Positions 33,367 to 45,272 of a DNA stretch of 64,000 bases are shown piece after piece. Position 1 is the first letter of the stretch, and every line of letters starts with the position of its first letter. Source of the DNA: Immersiella caudata (Eukaryota > Ascomycota > Sordariomycetes > Sordariales > Lasiosphaeriaceae). Location of the stretch: positions 3,100,001 through 3,164,000 of the forward strand of contig JAULSU010000007.1 in NCBI GenBank assembly GCA_030512335.1, read 5' to 3'. Under the pieces are notes generated by a model. It had not been told where the DNA came from. It ran no database searches and saw only the letters and a program-made list of their open reading frames with translations. Both the position numbers and the translations under genes were made by a program.

Positions 33367-36300
33367 GCTGAGGTGAGTAAATTTCAAGTTTCAGGGGTTG
33401 AGAAAAGGGGCTGACATGAAATTGGTATCTAGCTAGCACTTCAATTCTTTTGCCTTCCGTGCAGCCTCTGGCGTTTTGGTTTCAGGTAGAAGAGTGTCTA
33501 GACATGTTGATGTTTGCCATGTTTTTTTGCCTGCCTCTGGGGGCTCAAGGTATCTGGGACATGATGAAGTCATCAGCCCCTGAATTTCAGACATGTCAGC
33601 CCGCCTGCGACATCGGATACTCTGACCTAAGCCTCAGGTACAACCCAACTCCCAATTGAGTTTACATGTCATCCGGGAACGCCGGTTGAGCCCACTAGCA
33701 TCATCTGAGTAACGTGTTGTCTGTTGTTTACATGCGCTCATGGATGAAACCCAACGGAGATCGCCGATATGCACGCCGATCTTGGGACAAGATGTCGCGA
33801 GAGCAACCACTCATCACGAGGTTGGATTTAGGAATAGTGATCATAACATGTCGAAACTCTATCGACGTGCTTAGACTCTGCCACTACGTCAAGGACCTGG
33901 CATATGCGACCGAACACTGGCGCAGGTGACCTCGGCATCCATGACGTAGGAGGCTACCACGTCGCGCCGTCACAAGTTTTAGTTCATCCCCTCGGTGAGT
34001 CCGTCACGTCCCTGAAATAAAGATGTCCCGGGGATCGACTAGCGTCCTGGAGAGACCCAGCAACGGGCGACGGTCTTGGCTCGCGGTGCTACCACGACCC
34101 AGGATGCTGGGACTACCGAGCCCAGAGCCAGGGAGACTCAATTTGGACAAGGTCGGCGCCGCGTCTCTCTCCGCAGATCCGAGGAGCCCACCGTTATACC
34201 CTAGTGTTAGAAATACCCCAGTGTTAGCACACTTTAATGTTGGTGTGGCGTTCGAGTTGTGCCCGTAACCAGACTCCTGCGCAGTAGATTCCTGAGAAAT
34301 TCCCGGGACGGAGGAATCCTCAATAGTCTCCAGGCAGCTGGATACCACGGCGCGCCGCTAGCGACGGCTGGCTGCCTGTGCCCTCCAGCTGGCCTCCGCT
34401 ATCCCATGGACAGTGTGTCACCAACTGCCCGAGACTCCCGAGACTCCCGACCCCTCCGCCATCCTCTTCCTCCTGTCGCTTCCGCTTCCGAATCCCATTC
34501 CCGCCCGGACGGCAACCTACATCCGCCCTCCTGCCGCCAGCCGCGTGCTATCGGACGTAAGCAATAATCTCCTTTTCTGTTCCCTACTCAACCCTCCGTT
34601 TGTCATCAGCCCCGGCTGGGGTCTCCCTGTCTCCAGCCTCCGAGCTTCATCAGTCTCCCCTACGCAGTGCTCTACCCAGACCCAGACCCGTGCATGCTTG
34701 CTTCCTTTGCGCTCACTAGCCAACTGAAAGTAAGACCAGAACAGGCATGCCCAGCCGATGTCACATGGAAAAGGAGGCAGTGCCTCCGTCTTCTTCCCCG
34801 CACCCTCTCAGCGTCGCACTGCAAGAGGAGCAGCGCCAACTCACAGGGCGTCACCCACTGTAGGTAACTGAACCCAGCAGCTCAACCATCTCCTTCACCC
34901 CGAGCTCCAGCATGCAGTGTCGACACCGCAGTCCAGGCCTCCTCCCAACCCTCTGCCCTGTCCCTCCACCCCTTACACAACCACAACACCGCCCGCCACC
35001 TTCCCGGCCCTGTTGTGTCCATCTGTTATCGCCTCTTTCGCGGGGAACAGCGGGTAGCTATCCACCGTACCACCCTTCTCCCCTCTGAGAGACGGCCTCA
35101 GGTCCAGACCAGACCTCGCCAATCTCGATAATCTCTCTTCCGCTCGGCGATTCGTGAAACCCCAAGCTGCCCGCTTACCTTGCCTACCCAGATCTACGGC
35201 CCGGACCTATCGTCGTAGAGTGCTGGAACTCGCAAAGGAAGTAAACTCTCGCGAAAAAAAGCGGCAACCCGCAAGACGAAACCCAACAAACGACCACCGA
35301 CAAACGGGAGCGGAAGGAAGCGGAGCGGGACGAGAACCATCCGGTGTGTAGATAGCCGTAATGTTTTCCCAATCATCATCCATGTGAACTTTCCAGAAGT
35401 CGGTGAAGCCCCTTTCTCCACGTGCACCTCATCAGACCAGAGATGAACAACAAACATGATGCAAACCAACTGCGTACCATCACATGTGGGTAATAACCCG
35501 GCAGAAGTACCCAGCCCACCGCCCAACCCGGGCCCCTTCCCTCCGGGTTCCCTTCCGTCCCGACTGAACCACCATCCCAACCTCCGACACTTCCAACATA
35601 CTGGAAAATATGCCTCGGCACCCGCAACGCACAACAGTCAAAAAAGATATTTTTAACCCTTTTTTCCCCCTCTGCCCTGTGCATGCTGCATCTCTGCATC
35701 CACAACGACAACGACAACGAAAACCGCATCGCATCTGCTGCGCTCCCCCGCGCCATACTCTACCTGAGGGGAAGTGTGAGACAAGCAACTGCCGCTGCCC
35801 GCGCAAAAGAATGGACGGGAGAGCCCAGCCGGAAGGCCGGAAACAAGTCCCGTTGGACGCCACGTGTTTCGTCCGGCAGCGCTGGAAAGCCACTCATTCT
35901 CTGACTTGCAGTAGAGGAGGTCGGCCGGACCTCGCGACTGGCTGGTGATGTGTGGCTTGCCTGGGAGCAAGCCAAACCCCCCGTCTCACGCTGAGGCTCC
36001 GAGCCTTCGCGTGGACGCGTCAGTGGCTGGACGAAATCTTCCGAACACGAAAGGCAAACTCCGAAAAGATGCTTTGCAGGTGGCTTTGCAGGTGCGGTGG
36101 CATGCTTGTCAATTTTCTCTCTGCTGTCTTCGGCATCATGGATTGCCGTAAGCCCGTGATCCGCCCGAGCACTTGTATCCCTCCGTGTCCGTCTCGGCCC
36201 CGTGAGGGTCCGCCAACATGATATGAATGGTGTACAAGAAAGCAGTGCACGCGGCAAGATGCCTCTGCCTACCCTTCCTTTTCCGAACCAGATGTGCCGT

Positions 36301-36742
36301 TTCGTGGCTCGCCCCTTGGCTCTCCCTCCTAAACAATAAACCCCAACCCAAATGCCGTGAGCCGTAAATTCTGCCCTCTCTCCGTCTATTTCGAGTCGTC
36401 ATCGTGCCACGCTCGCCAGCCCGGGTAGTCCGGGTCCGGCTGCTTGATACAAAGGGAACTGGTCCCAAGAGGGGTATGTACAACACGACGGCGGTGCCAC
36501 GCCGCCGGAGTGATAATAAGGTCTAGACAACAAGTCTTAAATGTAAACAGTGGTCGTAATCTGCCCGTACGGCAGAGAAAAAAAAAGGCTTAGCCTAGAA
36601 AGGAGCGACGTTCCATCATCCTGGGTATCTCGAGTTGGAATAGCGTAAAAAAATCATTGCAGCTGGAAAATGACGACACCGTGAGTTCGCGCTCGCGGAC
36701 TCCTCGCTCGTATAATGTTACAAGGTTCGTGCTGTCGGAAAC
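33367..36742. other. Gene-free stretch with pyrimidine-rich plus strand
   Basis: About 3.4 kb. From about 34400 to 35150 the plus strand is strikingly C/T-rich (Pro/Ser-coding in every frame), as in long fungal leaders or promoters, but no plus-strand gene follows. The left part contains the short frames 33450-33659 and 33714-33929, neither recognisable. The right end is the 3' flank of the minus-strand Ser/Pro-rich gene. Confidence 0.5.
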
Positions 36743-38413
36743 TCATCTCCGGAGCTTCACCTTCTCGGCAAGGTGCTTGAACCAGGAAGGGGCGCCGGCT
36801 TTTTTGTCCTGGCCGTCGCGGATCATGACCGCATCGCGGATCATGGGTCCGACAATGTCCATGTCCCCACGCTCTGGAAACTTCTCGTCGTTGAGTATCC
36901 ACGGCATCGCAAACTGCGGGGGCTCCTCGGTGGCGCGGCGCAGGTCAAGCGCGGCCAGAATGGTGCCACTGCTTTGCGGATCGAGGCGCTGGATGAGCTC
37001 GCCCTCGATGCGGTGCCACTCTTGCTCAACTTCGGCCCACTTTGCCTCGGTTAGCGCGAAAGCCTTGGAGGTGCCGCCGTAATGCTCCCCGGTCCGAGCC
37101 AGGTGCTTGGCGTAGTTGACCCGCGCCAGACTCCAGTCTGCGCGGAAGGATTGAAGTGTGGCGAGGTCGGCGCGCTCGGGTGTGTACGGTCGGGGCTCAA
37201 TCGTGAAGTTGGCGTGCCCGAGACGATCTGACCATGCGTCATGGTCGAGGAGGCAGGGAATGGAGCATGGCGCTTCGCTGTACGTGCTTGACACGGTGCC
37301 GCGGCGGAAAGAAGAGATCGACGCCTTGGTGCTCAAGGGTGGAGTGGGATATGTCTGTGAAACTTCGGTGGCGGGAGAGGGAGCAACCGTCGGAGACTGC
37401 AGCGGCGAGGGCTGCACTGAGCGTGCCAGGGCGGCCTCTGTGAGTAGCGGTGGGAGCAAAGGCGTGGTGGCCAGCGCTCGATCCCGCTCGATATTCCTCC
37501 CGGCGATGGCTTGGTTGATGTCGAGCGGCGATGGTAGGCTCTCCAAGCTCTCGTAGAAGGAAAGGGCCGGTGTTGCTGGGAGAGGCGGCTCTGTACTGCG
37601 GTCGGTAGTTCCGCGGACTGGGACCGGGACTGAGATGGACGACGACCTGCTTGATGCCGCGCGCGAGAAGCTTGGTGGCTGATCCAGCGCCGGATCTGAT
37701 GCAGGGGAGAAGGCGAAGTGGTTTCGTCTTGGTGAAGACTTCCAGCGTGGCAAGCTGGTCAACCGCGAGCCGATCCTGGAGCCCCAACTCGAGAGACCGG
37801 CGTCGGACCCGTGCCGCCTCTTCTTTTGCCTAGGGCTACCAGCGAAGTCACCGTCACTGAGGAAGCCAAGGTCGTAGTCGACGTCGCTAGCCATGTAGGG
37901 GTAGATGGTCGCGCTCTGGGCGAGCTCGCTGCGGTGTCCACACGGCTCGTCGCCTGGTTCAAGAGTCAGCACACGGTGGAAAGCCACGGCAGCAGTCGCC
38001 TTACAGAGGCAGTCGTAAAGTCTTGGGTCGGGCTCATGGTAGTCCGGGATAACTGTGTAGTCCTCCTCCCTTTCTAGCGGTTCCTCCTGCACGTCTGGAA
38101 GCTGCGTCTTGCTGTTTTTGTTTGGCGGGTGGGCGGGCTGCACGGGCGAAACTAGGCTTTCCGAAGACACAGACGCCAAAGACGAGGCGGACCCGGGGTA
38201 TCTTGAGTGGTTGCGGGCGGATGTGGGTGTTAGGGGGAGAGGCGATGGCGACGCGATGTCGGGCGACGACAAGTTGTGGGTGTAGTAGGTGACAGCATGC
38301 TCGCCCTCGGCGCTGGTCTGCTGCAGCTCCCGCCTTTTCTCTTCCTCGACCAGTAGCGGCAGGATCAACGGCTTGAGCATAGGCGACATGGTGAGCGCCG
38401 GTGTCCACGACAC
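36743..38413 (-). CDS. Uncharacterised Ser/Pro-rich fungal protein
   Basis: A 556-residue uninterrupted frame. Residues ~30-125 and ~190-360 are low-complexity, rich in Ser, Pro and Arg, so probably disordered. Two islands look folded: residues ~130-180 (DPRLYDCLCKATAAVAFHRV) and the C-terminal ~160 residues, starting at CLLDHDAWSDRLGHANFTIE. The latter includes FRADWSLARVNYAKHLARTG, KAFALTEAKWAEVEQEWHRI and PWILNDEKFPERGDMDIVGP, and ends in a Lys/Arg-rich helix (WFKHLAEKVKLRR). The helical Trp-rich C-terminus looks like a binding module. No membrane span or signal peptide. Family not recognised. Length, lack of stops and the structured ends support a real gene. Confidence 0.8.
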   Translation of the reverse strand: MSWTPALTMSPMLKPLILPLLVEEEKRRELQQTSAEGEHAVTYYTHNLSSPDIASPSPLPLTPTSARNHSRYPGSASSLASVSSESLVSPVQPAHPPNKNSKTQLPDVQEEPLEREEDYTVIPDYHEPDPRLYDCLCKATAAVAFHRVLTLEPGDEPCGHRSELAQSATIYPYMASDVDYDLGFLSDGDFAGSPRQKKRRHGSDAGLSSWGSRIGSRLTSLPRWKSSPRRNHFAFSPASDPALDQPPSFSRAASSRSSSISVPVPVRGTTDRSTEPPLPATPALSFYESLESLPSPLDINQAIAGRNIERDRALATTPLLPPLLTEAALARSVQPSPLQSPTVAPSPATEVSQTYPTPPLSTKASISSFRRGTVSSTYSEAPCSIPCLLDHDAWSDRLGHANFTIEPRPYTPERADLATLQSFRADWSLARVNYAKHLARTGEHYGGTSKAFALTEAKWAEVEQEWHRIEGELIQRLDPQSSGTILAALDLRRATEEPPQFAMPWILNDEKFPERGDMDIVGPMIRDAVMIRDGQDKKAGAPSWFKHLAEKVKLRR

Positions 38414-41400
38414 CGCCAGGACGTGATGGATTGCTTCAGTGCGGGTTGGCGGCGGACATGTAGCGAGGTGCGGCTTCCAGGTTGGGTGCTTCGGAACGGA
38501 AGAGTGGCGGGGGGTGGGTAGCTATTTGTTTTTCTTGGGTTCGGATGACACGAGCGCAGCGGGCGAGTGGAGTCGAATTGGGTTCCCAGTGGTTTTTTCT
38601 GCGGGGCGCTGCCCGGTCCACAATCAGAGGGCAAAATCCTGGACCAGGGCTTGCGGGTGGGCTTGTTAGCCGATGTGGCGCAGACCAAGCGCAACGCCGG
38701 GCGGCGGATGAGTCTTGACGCGCCGAACAATCACGCCGTTGCAATGCCGTCCCCAAAGCCGCGGGAGCAGTGGTGTGCTTGGTGCCCGCAGCGATTGAAG
38801 TCAAGCTCGGCTGGCAAGCGGTGCTTCTCTGACGCTTGCAAGCAAGTCTCCAGACTGGCGGGCAGTTAGTTATATGGGGCACCTCCACCCCAGCTCGCGG
38901 CGCTGGTGCGTCTTCGCCAGCAGAGTGCGTCACACGCGAGACCCTTCTTGCCTCCTACCGAGCTTGAGATGGGAAGAGCTCTGGCGGGCCGCAGTCGAAC
39001 CAAAGCACGCCCGTAGTCTGCGACGCCGAACTGCGGCGGTCAGGCAGCGGACGGCCAGGATGCGGCGGCCTTGTCGTCAATTCGTTGTGCTGCCTTTCTT
39101 CTGCGCCGGCTGCCACTCAGCGGGCTCCAAAACACGGGTGCGTACGTGGGTTGTCGAAAACCGGAGTCTCAGGTATCGGTCGCACCGGACTGGCACCACG
39201 TGTTAATCGACACTGTTGGTTAGGATGCCATCGGGCGTGGGGTTGGCACACATGGATGGCTGGCTGGTTGGAGTTGCGGATTGCGGCCCTCGGGTTGGCC
39301 AGCGGCCCTGGGGCTGGAACGCCGGACGCCAATCAATCCTCGCCGGCTCGCTCCCCGCCCGACAGAGCTCCGTATTCCGGCTGCGCTGTCGACAAAAGAT
39401 TTTGGGCCTGAGTCAATTGCGGCTTGGTAAACACGACCACGTGAGGGCAGCTGAAAGAACAACACGGGTTTCAAGACGCAGAGATCAGCTCTTTCGACAA
39501 GAGGTGGTGAGATACGAGTGTTCTGGCCCCTCGCGAGCACCCTTCTGGGCGACTTGGCGTGCGCGTGTGTTGTGACGTTGTGTCTACAGAGAAGTACTGG
39601 CTGGCCAAATCCTGCTTCGAGCACCAAAAAGGGTGGCTTGAATGCTCAGAAGTGTGGTCGATGGCGGTCGGGACTCAATCCAGGGGGCGGGACAGCCCCA
39701 GGTTAAAAGTTGGCTGGCCCGGGCGTCGCGCAACCAATGGATCGAGGGAGCCGGCAACGGTTTCACAGCTCAACATCGACCGTCTTGGTTGACTTGCAGA
39801 CAACGTGCTTTGCCGGGGGGCTATCTGTGAGGCGCATACTATCCCCAACTTCATGGCAGTTGATCCGGATTGGCAACCAGCTGGGTTGGTACCCAAGCGG
39901 AGACACCAGAAATCCGACTGGGGCGGGAATCTGGCATCACATCTGGAAGCGCAAGATGGGCTTGACCCGTGTCGTGACAACCGCGTAACCAAGGACGTAG
40001 ACATCAAAGACGCCGGTAACGCTAGCGGTAGATAAGGACCGAGCGCCATCCCCCAACTTACAATTAGGGCAATCTAAAGCACTGCTTCCGGCATACTGTG
40101 TAGTCACGGCTCGTGGATGCCAAGCGCAGCGCTTCCCGGAGCGCAAGTCTCGTCTGCTCTGAGCCGTCTCGTGGGCCTCGTCGGCTCCTGGGAAGCCACT
40201 TGATCGTCACTTCCCGTTGTGGAAAGAGCTAAAGCGGTTGTCCAGCAAGCTCTGCCGTTGCTAGGGCAGCGACTCGTCATGGCACCATTCATAGAAAATC
40301 CTGACTAGACAATGGCAATGCGAATGTCATAGCTGCTAGAAATTATATCAACCTACAAGGCAGATAGCTGGAGGGACTGAACCGCTGAACTGAGTTTGCT
40401 CCATCTGCCAGGTGCCCGACGAAAATTTCGAGGTTGGGGCTCAGCAAACAAAGCCAAGCACAGACTGGCGTGGCGGGGTAGCAGACGGCTAACGGAATCA
40501 GGTGGGGCTCTGGTGTCCGTGATCGATCAAAATCTGCCACAACCTAAACACGCACGAAAACCCAAGGCGACCTCACGGCCAAAACCGACCTCGATCCACG
40601 GGCGCCACCTCACGGCCTGCGCCGGGTACGGAGGAGATTCTTTTGTAGCCCGAAAGGCCCATTCTGGTGATGCTTTCTTTCTGGATCCTAGTCCACTCCA
40701 GGTCCCGCGGCTCCTCGCAACCTGGAACCGACCTTCCAGGCTCGCCAGATTAGGGACCGTGCCAGTCGACCCGCGTCTCTGGGTGTCCATCTGCCGGACA
40801 ATCGACCAAGACGAAACGGCTAAAGGCGTCCGCAAGGGGAAGCGGCGCCGTTGCGTTGCTGATCGCAGTTAGCGGTATTTACTGCTCCCATGGAACTCGT
40901 CAGGGCAATCTGTGACGAGATCAGTGCGTGTGCTCCGGTGTGTGAGTCTACGTGGAGTCTTTGCGAGTGGGCCACCGCACTGAACACGGCGACTCCTCCC
41001 AGCGACGGGGACCGGCCCACTGGCCGTCAACACCCTCTTCTTGGGCCCCAACTTGGAGGGGATTCCATCTATTTCGCCGCTCTTCATTCGCCCGCCTTCG
41101 CGTACCTTGCACGAGTGTGTTCCTCTGTCGCCTTTCGCCTTCGGCCCGCTGTGCCAACCCTTTCCACCCCCTACTGTCAAACGGGGAACTGCGCGGCCAA
41201 TGGGGCGGACAAACCTTGATCTCGAGAGGCCGTGCCATGGAAAAAACCACGCCGACGACAACAGGTGCCGTCCGACGCATTCATGACGGCCTTGGACTTC
41301 GTTCGCCAAGGCTGGCGCGTCGGCGAATGAACGGCCTGCCGTCTCTTGCTTATTCCAATCACTCCCTCCTCTGCCGCCGCTCGCCCCAGTGGGATTGAGC

Positions 41401-43757
41401 TGGAGAACCTTGGCCCCGGCAGCCTAAAGAAAGACGCGACGTTTGGTGGTCTACGCAGAACTTCGCCCAGTGGGCGGAGAACGTGGCGCAACACTCATGT
41501 TCCCTCCGCCGGAGCCCATCTTCACCCTCCAGCGATATCTCGAGCAAACTTAAACGCGCGCTCCCATTGCACAACTGCCGATACCACGTAAGACTCGCTT
41601 ATTCACCCAGGAATCGCTGCTCTTGCGCCTCTGACATGGTGGCGTGATACGGCCCAGGGGAGCTCGAGACTCGAGGCTCGTGGAGGACAGCACCGATGCT
41701 GTGCTACGCTGCTATGCGTCGAGATCTTTGGCCCCGCACCATGGGACGTGACCCAAGATCAGAACATCGTTGCTGAGTGTCATGACCTGGCAGTCCGTCG
41801 TGCCTCACTTGCGCGAGCAGAGATTGGTCCCAGCGAATCTCGCGGCCTCGTCTACAGCAAAGCTGGCGTTCAACCCTTTCACGACACGAGGTGGGCATGC
41901 GAGTTGCCGAAGAGCGCTGCCAACCTTCCCCAGTGGGCGCCGTGGAGCGTAGGTTCGTGGTCCACCTCAAGCGCCCTTGACAGGCTTCCATCGTGAGCGA
42001 GCTGGGTTTGCATACACAACATACATGGAGAACCGCCGACATGACAACGAGCTGCGCTGCGCTAAATTCAGGCGTCAAGATGGACGGTGGCCGTTCGGAG
42101 GCGTCAAGCGACAGACCCGCACGATTGTGTGCCTCTCGGACTGATGTCTGGGAATAGAACTGCCATCAACTGGCGCTCTTCGGAGGCTAGACTTGGGACG
42201 TCGAACTCGACAAGTGGAGATCTCGGGGTTGCAGCCGAACTGTGTGGCGGGCATCCCCCGCCGCTCCGAGTCTTTCCTGACCGTTCTCGGGGTTGTCGAT
42301 GGATTGCCGGCATGTCGGTCTGCTGTCATGTGGCAGGAATACCACGATCACCCTGGCTCAAGAGATTCGACGTTGCGCTGCTCCTGCTGTGCGCCGACCC
42401 CTCCGCACATGTCAAACGGTCCACGCTCTCCGAACCCAAGCGGCCTTCCCCAAGCTGCGCACGCGAGCCTGCAACCATTGCATGCGCGAGCTTGTAGCAG
42501 ATACATGGCGAGCCCTCCATAATCGCGCAATGGACACCTCACTTGCAGCGAAACGATTGACGGGCCGCCATGTGGTTGATTGACCTGAGGCGCGTCTTGG
42601 CTTCCATCGAGGTTGAGAGCCAACTGTTGTCCCTTGCATTAGCTCGTGCTGGAGGAGGTGTGCAACACCTGGCGATTCGCCCTCACAGCGACCATCCTTT
42701 TTGGGGCAAACTGCCGTCGCAGCAGTCGCAGCAATCGGTCACGACGAATCGGGTCCACAGCAGTCTTTTCACATCACATCGTACCTGGGTTTGCAGGCCC
42801 AACGTCTTTCCAGTCCCGGCCCACACTACCGCGAGCGTGAGACGGATCTCAACAAGGCCAGATCCGAGCCATGGCGCGTCCATCGATTACCGCAAACAAG
42901 GCACGCGCCCAAATCACGTCACTGACAAGGTCAACCTCCACACCTTTTCCCTTCGTGCTCAAAAGTGGGAAAGCCACCGTGTCTCTCACCTTCTCTCTCC
43001 CGCCTCCCGCACGTGCCCGGTTCTGGAAGACATTGCAGGTTAATATGTGTAAATGAAGAAATTTTCTTCGCTTCCTCCCGCTCACAGAGGTCGCACCCCG
43101 CTGCTGCTAGAATTTAGACGAGCTTCCGCTTACGACGCTCCATACTGGATGCGACGGTCCCTGCGCCCAAGAGCCCGGCAGGGCAGAAACTGTCGAGGTT
43201 GGGAGGAGGCATTGGACAGTTGGACGTTGTATCAGCCCACGGTAAACGACAGCTGGCCGGCAAGACACCGGCCATCTGTCGGCACGTGGGATTCTCGCCG
43301 ATTTACGCTCGCTGCGAATGGCGCCCCTGGCACCTCGTGCTGCCCAGTTCGATGCATGTCCTCTAGTCAGCTTGTCGGGCCAATCTGCGGCGTATCTGAT
43401 ATGGACATATGCACTGCCTTCTCTTCCCTCGGTAGCTCACCGTCAGGCAGAGCACATGATTCGCCAGCGCCAGCGCGGGACAACAAACCGCGCCTTGGTC
43501 CATATCCGTTGGCCGCCGCTGACAGCCGCGACGCTCGTGGCCTATTTACACAACTCCCCTGAACCTGGAAGCTTAATATTCACAACGCGATGCTCGGAAG
43601 CGACAGCTTACGCCTTGGCGGAGTTTTTCCACATGTTCCTTTCACAGTTCGCGGACAAGCCGCCGGCAGTTCGTTCCTGTGAACTCGGCGCAACCAAGAA
43701 ATCGTACCAAGAAACGCCATGCCCCCGTTTTCCCTAGCTTTCCCCCTCGGCGATATC
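38414..43757. other. Longest gene-free stretch (5.3 kb)
   Basis: Open frames on both strands are at most about 160 codons, overlapping and without recognisable motifs. No repeats, transposon remnants or RNA genes were found by eye. The left end is the promoter of the Ser/Pro-rich gene. Base composition is similar to the rest of the window, with no sign of strong A/T bias such as RIP would leave. Confidence 0.5.
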
Positions 43758-45272
43758 TCACAAGCGCTCCACACCGTCAGGTCCAAACTTGTAGAATTTA
43801 GTCGACGATGGGTCGACCACGTGTCTGGGAGGAGCGCGATTATTCCATACCCCAGTATTAGCATCATCTCGGACATAATTTTTGCCTGCCCACCCCCAGA
43901 TTTCCGACGGCCCAAGCCTGACTTGCCATATTGCGGCTATGGTTGCCATCCGCTGTTGGTGCCGATCATCCGAGGTCGGTGATACAGGGTCTGGAGAGTT
44001 CGTGCTACGCAGCGTCATGGTTGGCGAAGAGGGCGGTGTTCGACTCCGGGTAAGGGGGTTGTGTGCTTGGCTGTAGGGATCATGGATTTTGGAAAACAGT
44101 GAAAGAATGGCTGGGAGAATGAGGGGTTTTGGGCAGTGCCGCGATGCATCGTGGGGTTTATTCCCCGGTATTCTTGCGCGGTCGACTGGAGGGATTACCT
44201 GCGTTCGGCGTTTACGTCGGGACACGTCTCTGCCGCTGTCAACTTTTTGCACGCATGCACGTTGGGCTGTGGGGATGAGAGGAGAGGATGGCTGAGCGGA
44301 TGTCGGCCAAGCTGATGGTCGTTTGTTGACAGAGGTCGTGATATTGCGTCTGTTCGGCAGTTCGTGGTGGAGTTGGTTCGGGAAACGCAGCGTCCGGAGA
44401 TGATGGCGAGTAGGTCTTAGGATGGGGTTGAGGTTATTGACTGTGGGATATGGCTGTTGAGGTCGGCAGTTGATGAGTGTCATGATGCTTGGTGGGAAAG
44501 GGGCCGGCTGGCAGCACAGAGTGAATTCCTCGATGGGAAGTCTTCTGGAAGGATGTCATGTGTGTTCCATTGTCTTGGAAGGGGGTTTCAATGACACCCT
44601 TTCAGAGATGAACATGCTCATTTGGTTTCAGTTGCATGGTTGTGAGTCTGAAGTCAGGTTCAAGCTGAGCAAGCCATGTGGTTGCAAGCACTCCGGGATG
44701 ACTGGACGATGGGGTTCAGAACATCAACTATTGCTCGCCCTGTGAAGAACCTGCCCGGGTCCCCCAGCCGTGATTTAGATCCATAGTAATCGATGAGAAC
44801 AGAACTTTAGGAACGAATGGAAGCAGTGCCGTCTAACCCAGACATGAACCAAGCAAAGACGGTCTCCCCTTGTCTTGTCCCACCTGCAACCGACAACTTG
44901 GAAAATGCAAGACAATGACGCGCCATGGCGGAGACAAACGCAGATCAAAACACTGGAAAGACAAGACCGCTCAAAACAAAAACGTAATCCTTCCACCAAC
45001 ATTTCCTTTCCGCCAAGCATCTCCAGCCGGTACCGTACGCCCAGCGCGGCTTGTGGACCCTCAAGTCAACAAAGGACCTCTCGAACCACCCAATGACCAC
45101 CCCTGGCAAATCTAATTCCCAGTTTCACAAAGATCAAACAACCCAGAAACCCCCAAACCTTGCAAAAAAAAAAAAGTTCCTGACGAATCGCGAAATTTTT
45201 ATCGTTCATTGTTTAGATCTCCCGGAAACCGCCACACTCGTCATCTTAACACTGGCCGCTATCAACCTCTCA
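43758..45272. other. Gene-free stretch with one weak minus-strand frame
   Basis: A 241-codon minus-strand frame (44483-43758) is open here, but its first two thirds are Pro/Arg/His-rich and random-looking. Only the last ~60 codons (from an internal ATG at 44018) have mixed composition. I do not call it. A 12-nt A run lies at 45164-45175. Confidence 0.45.

Noticed and set aside
37239..37787. 182-codon alternate minus-strand frame inside the Ser/Pro-rich gene
   Set aside because: A different frame of the same strand within the 556-codon frame, with random composition.
43758..44483. 241-codon minus-strand frame
   Set aside because: Mostly Pro/Arg/His-rich with no recognisable domain. The last ~60 codons have more normal composition, but that alone does not support a gene. 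A homology search with those codons would decide.
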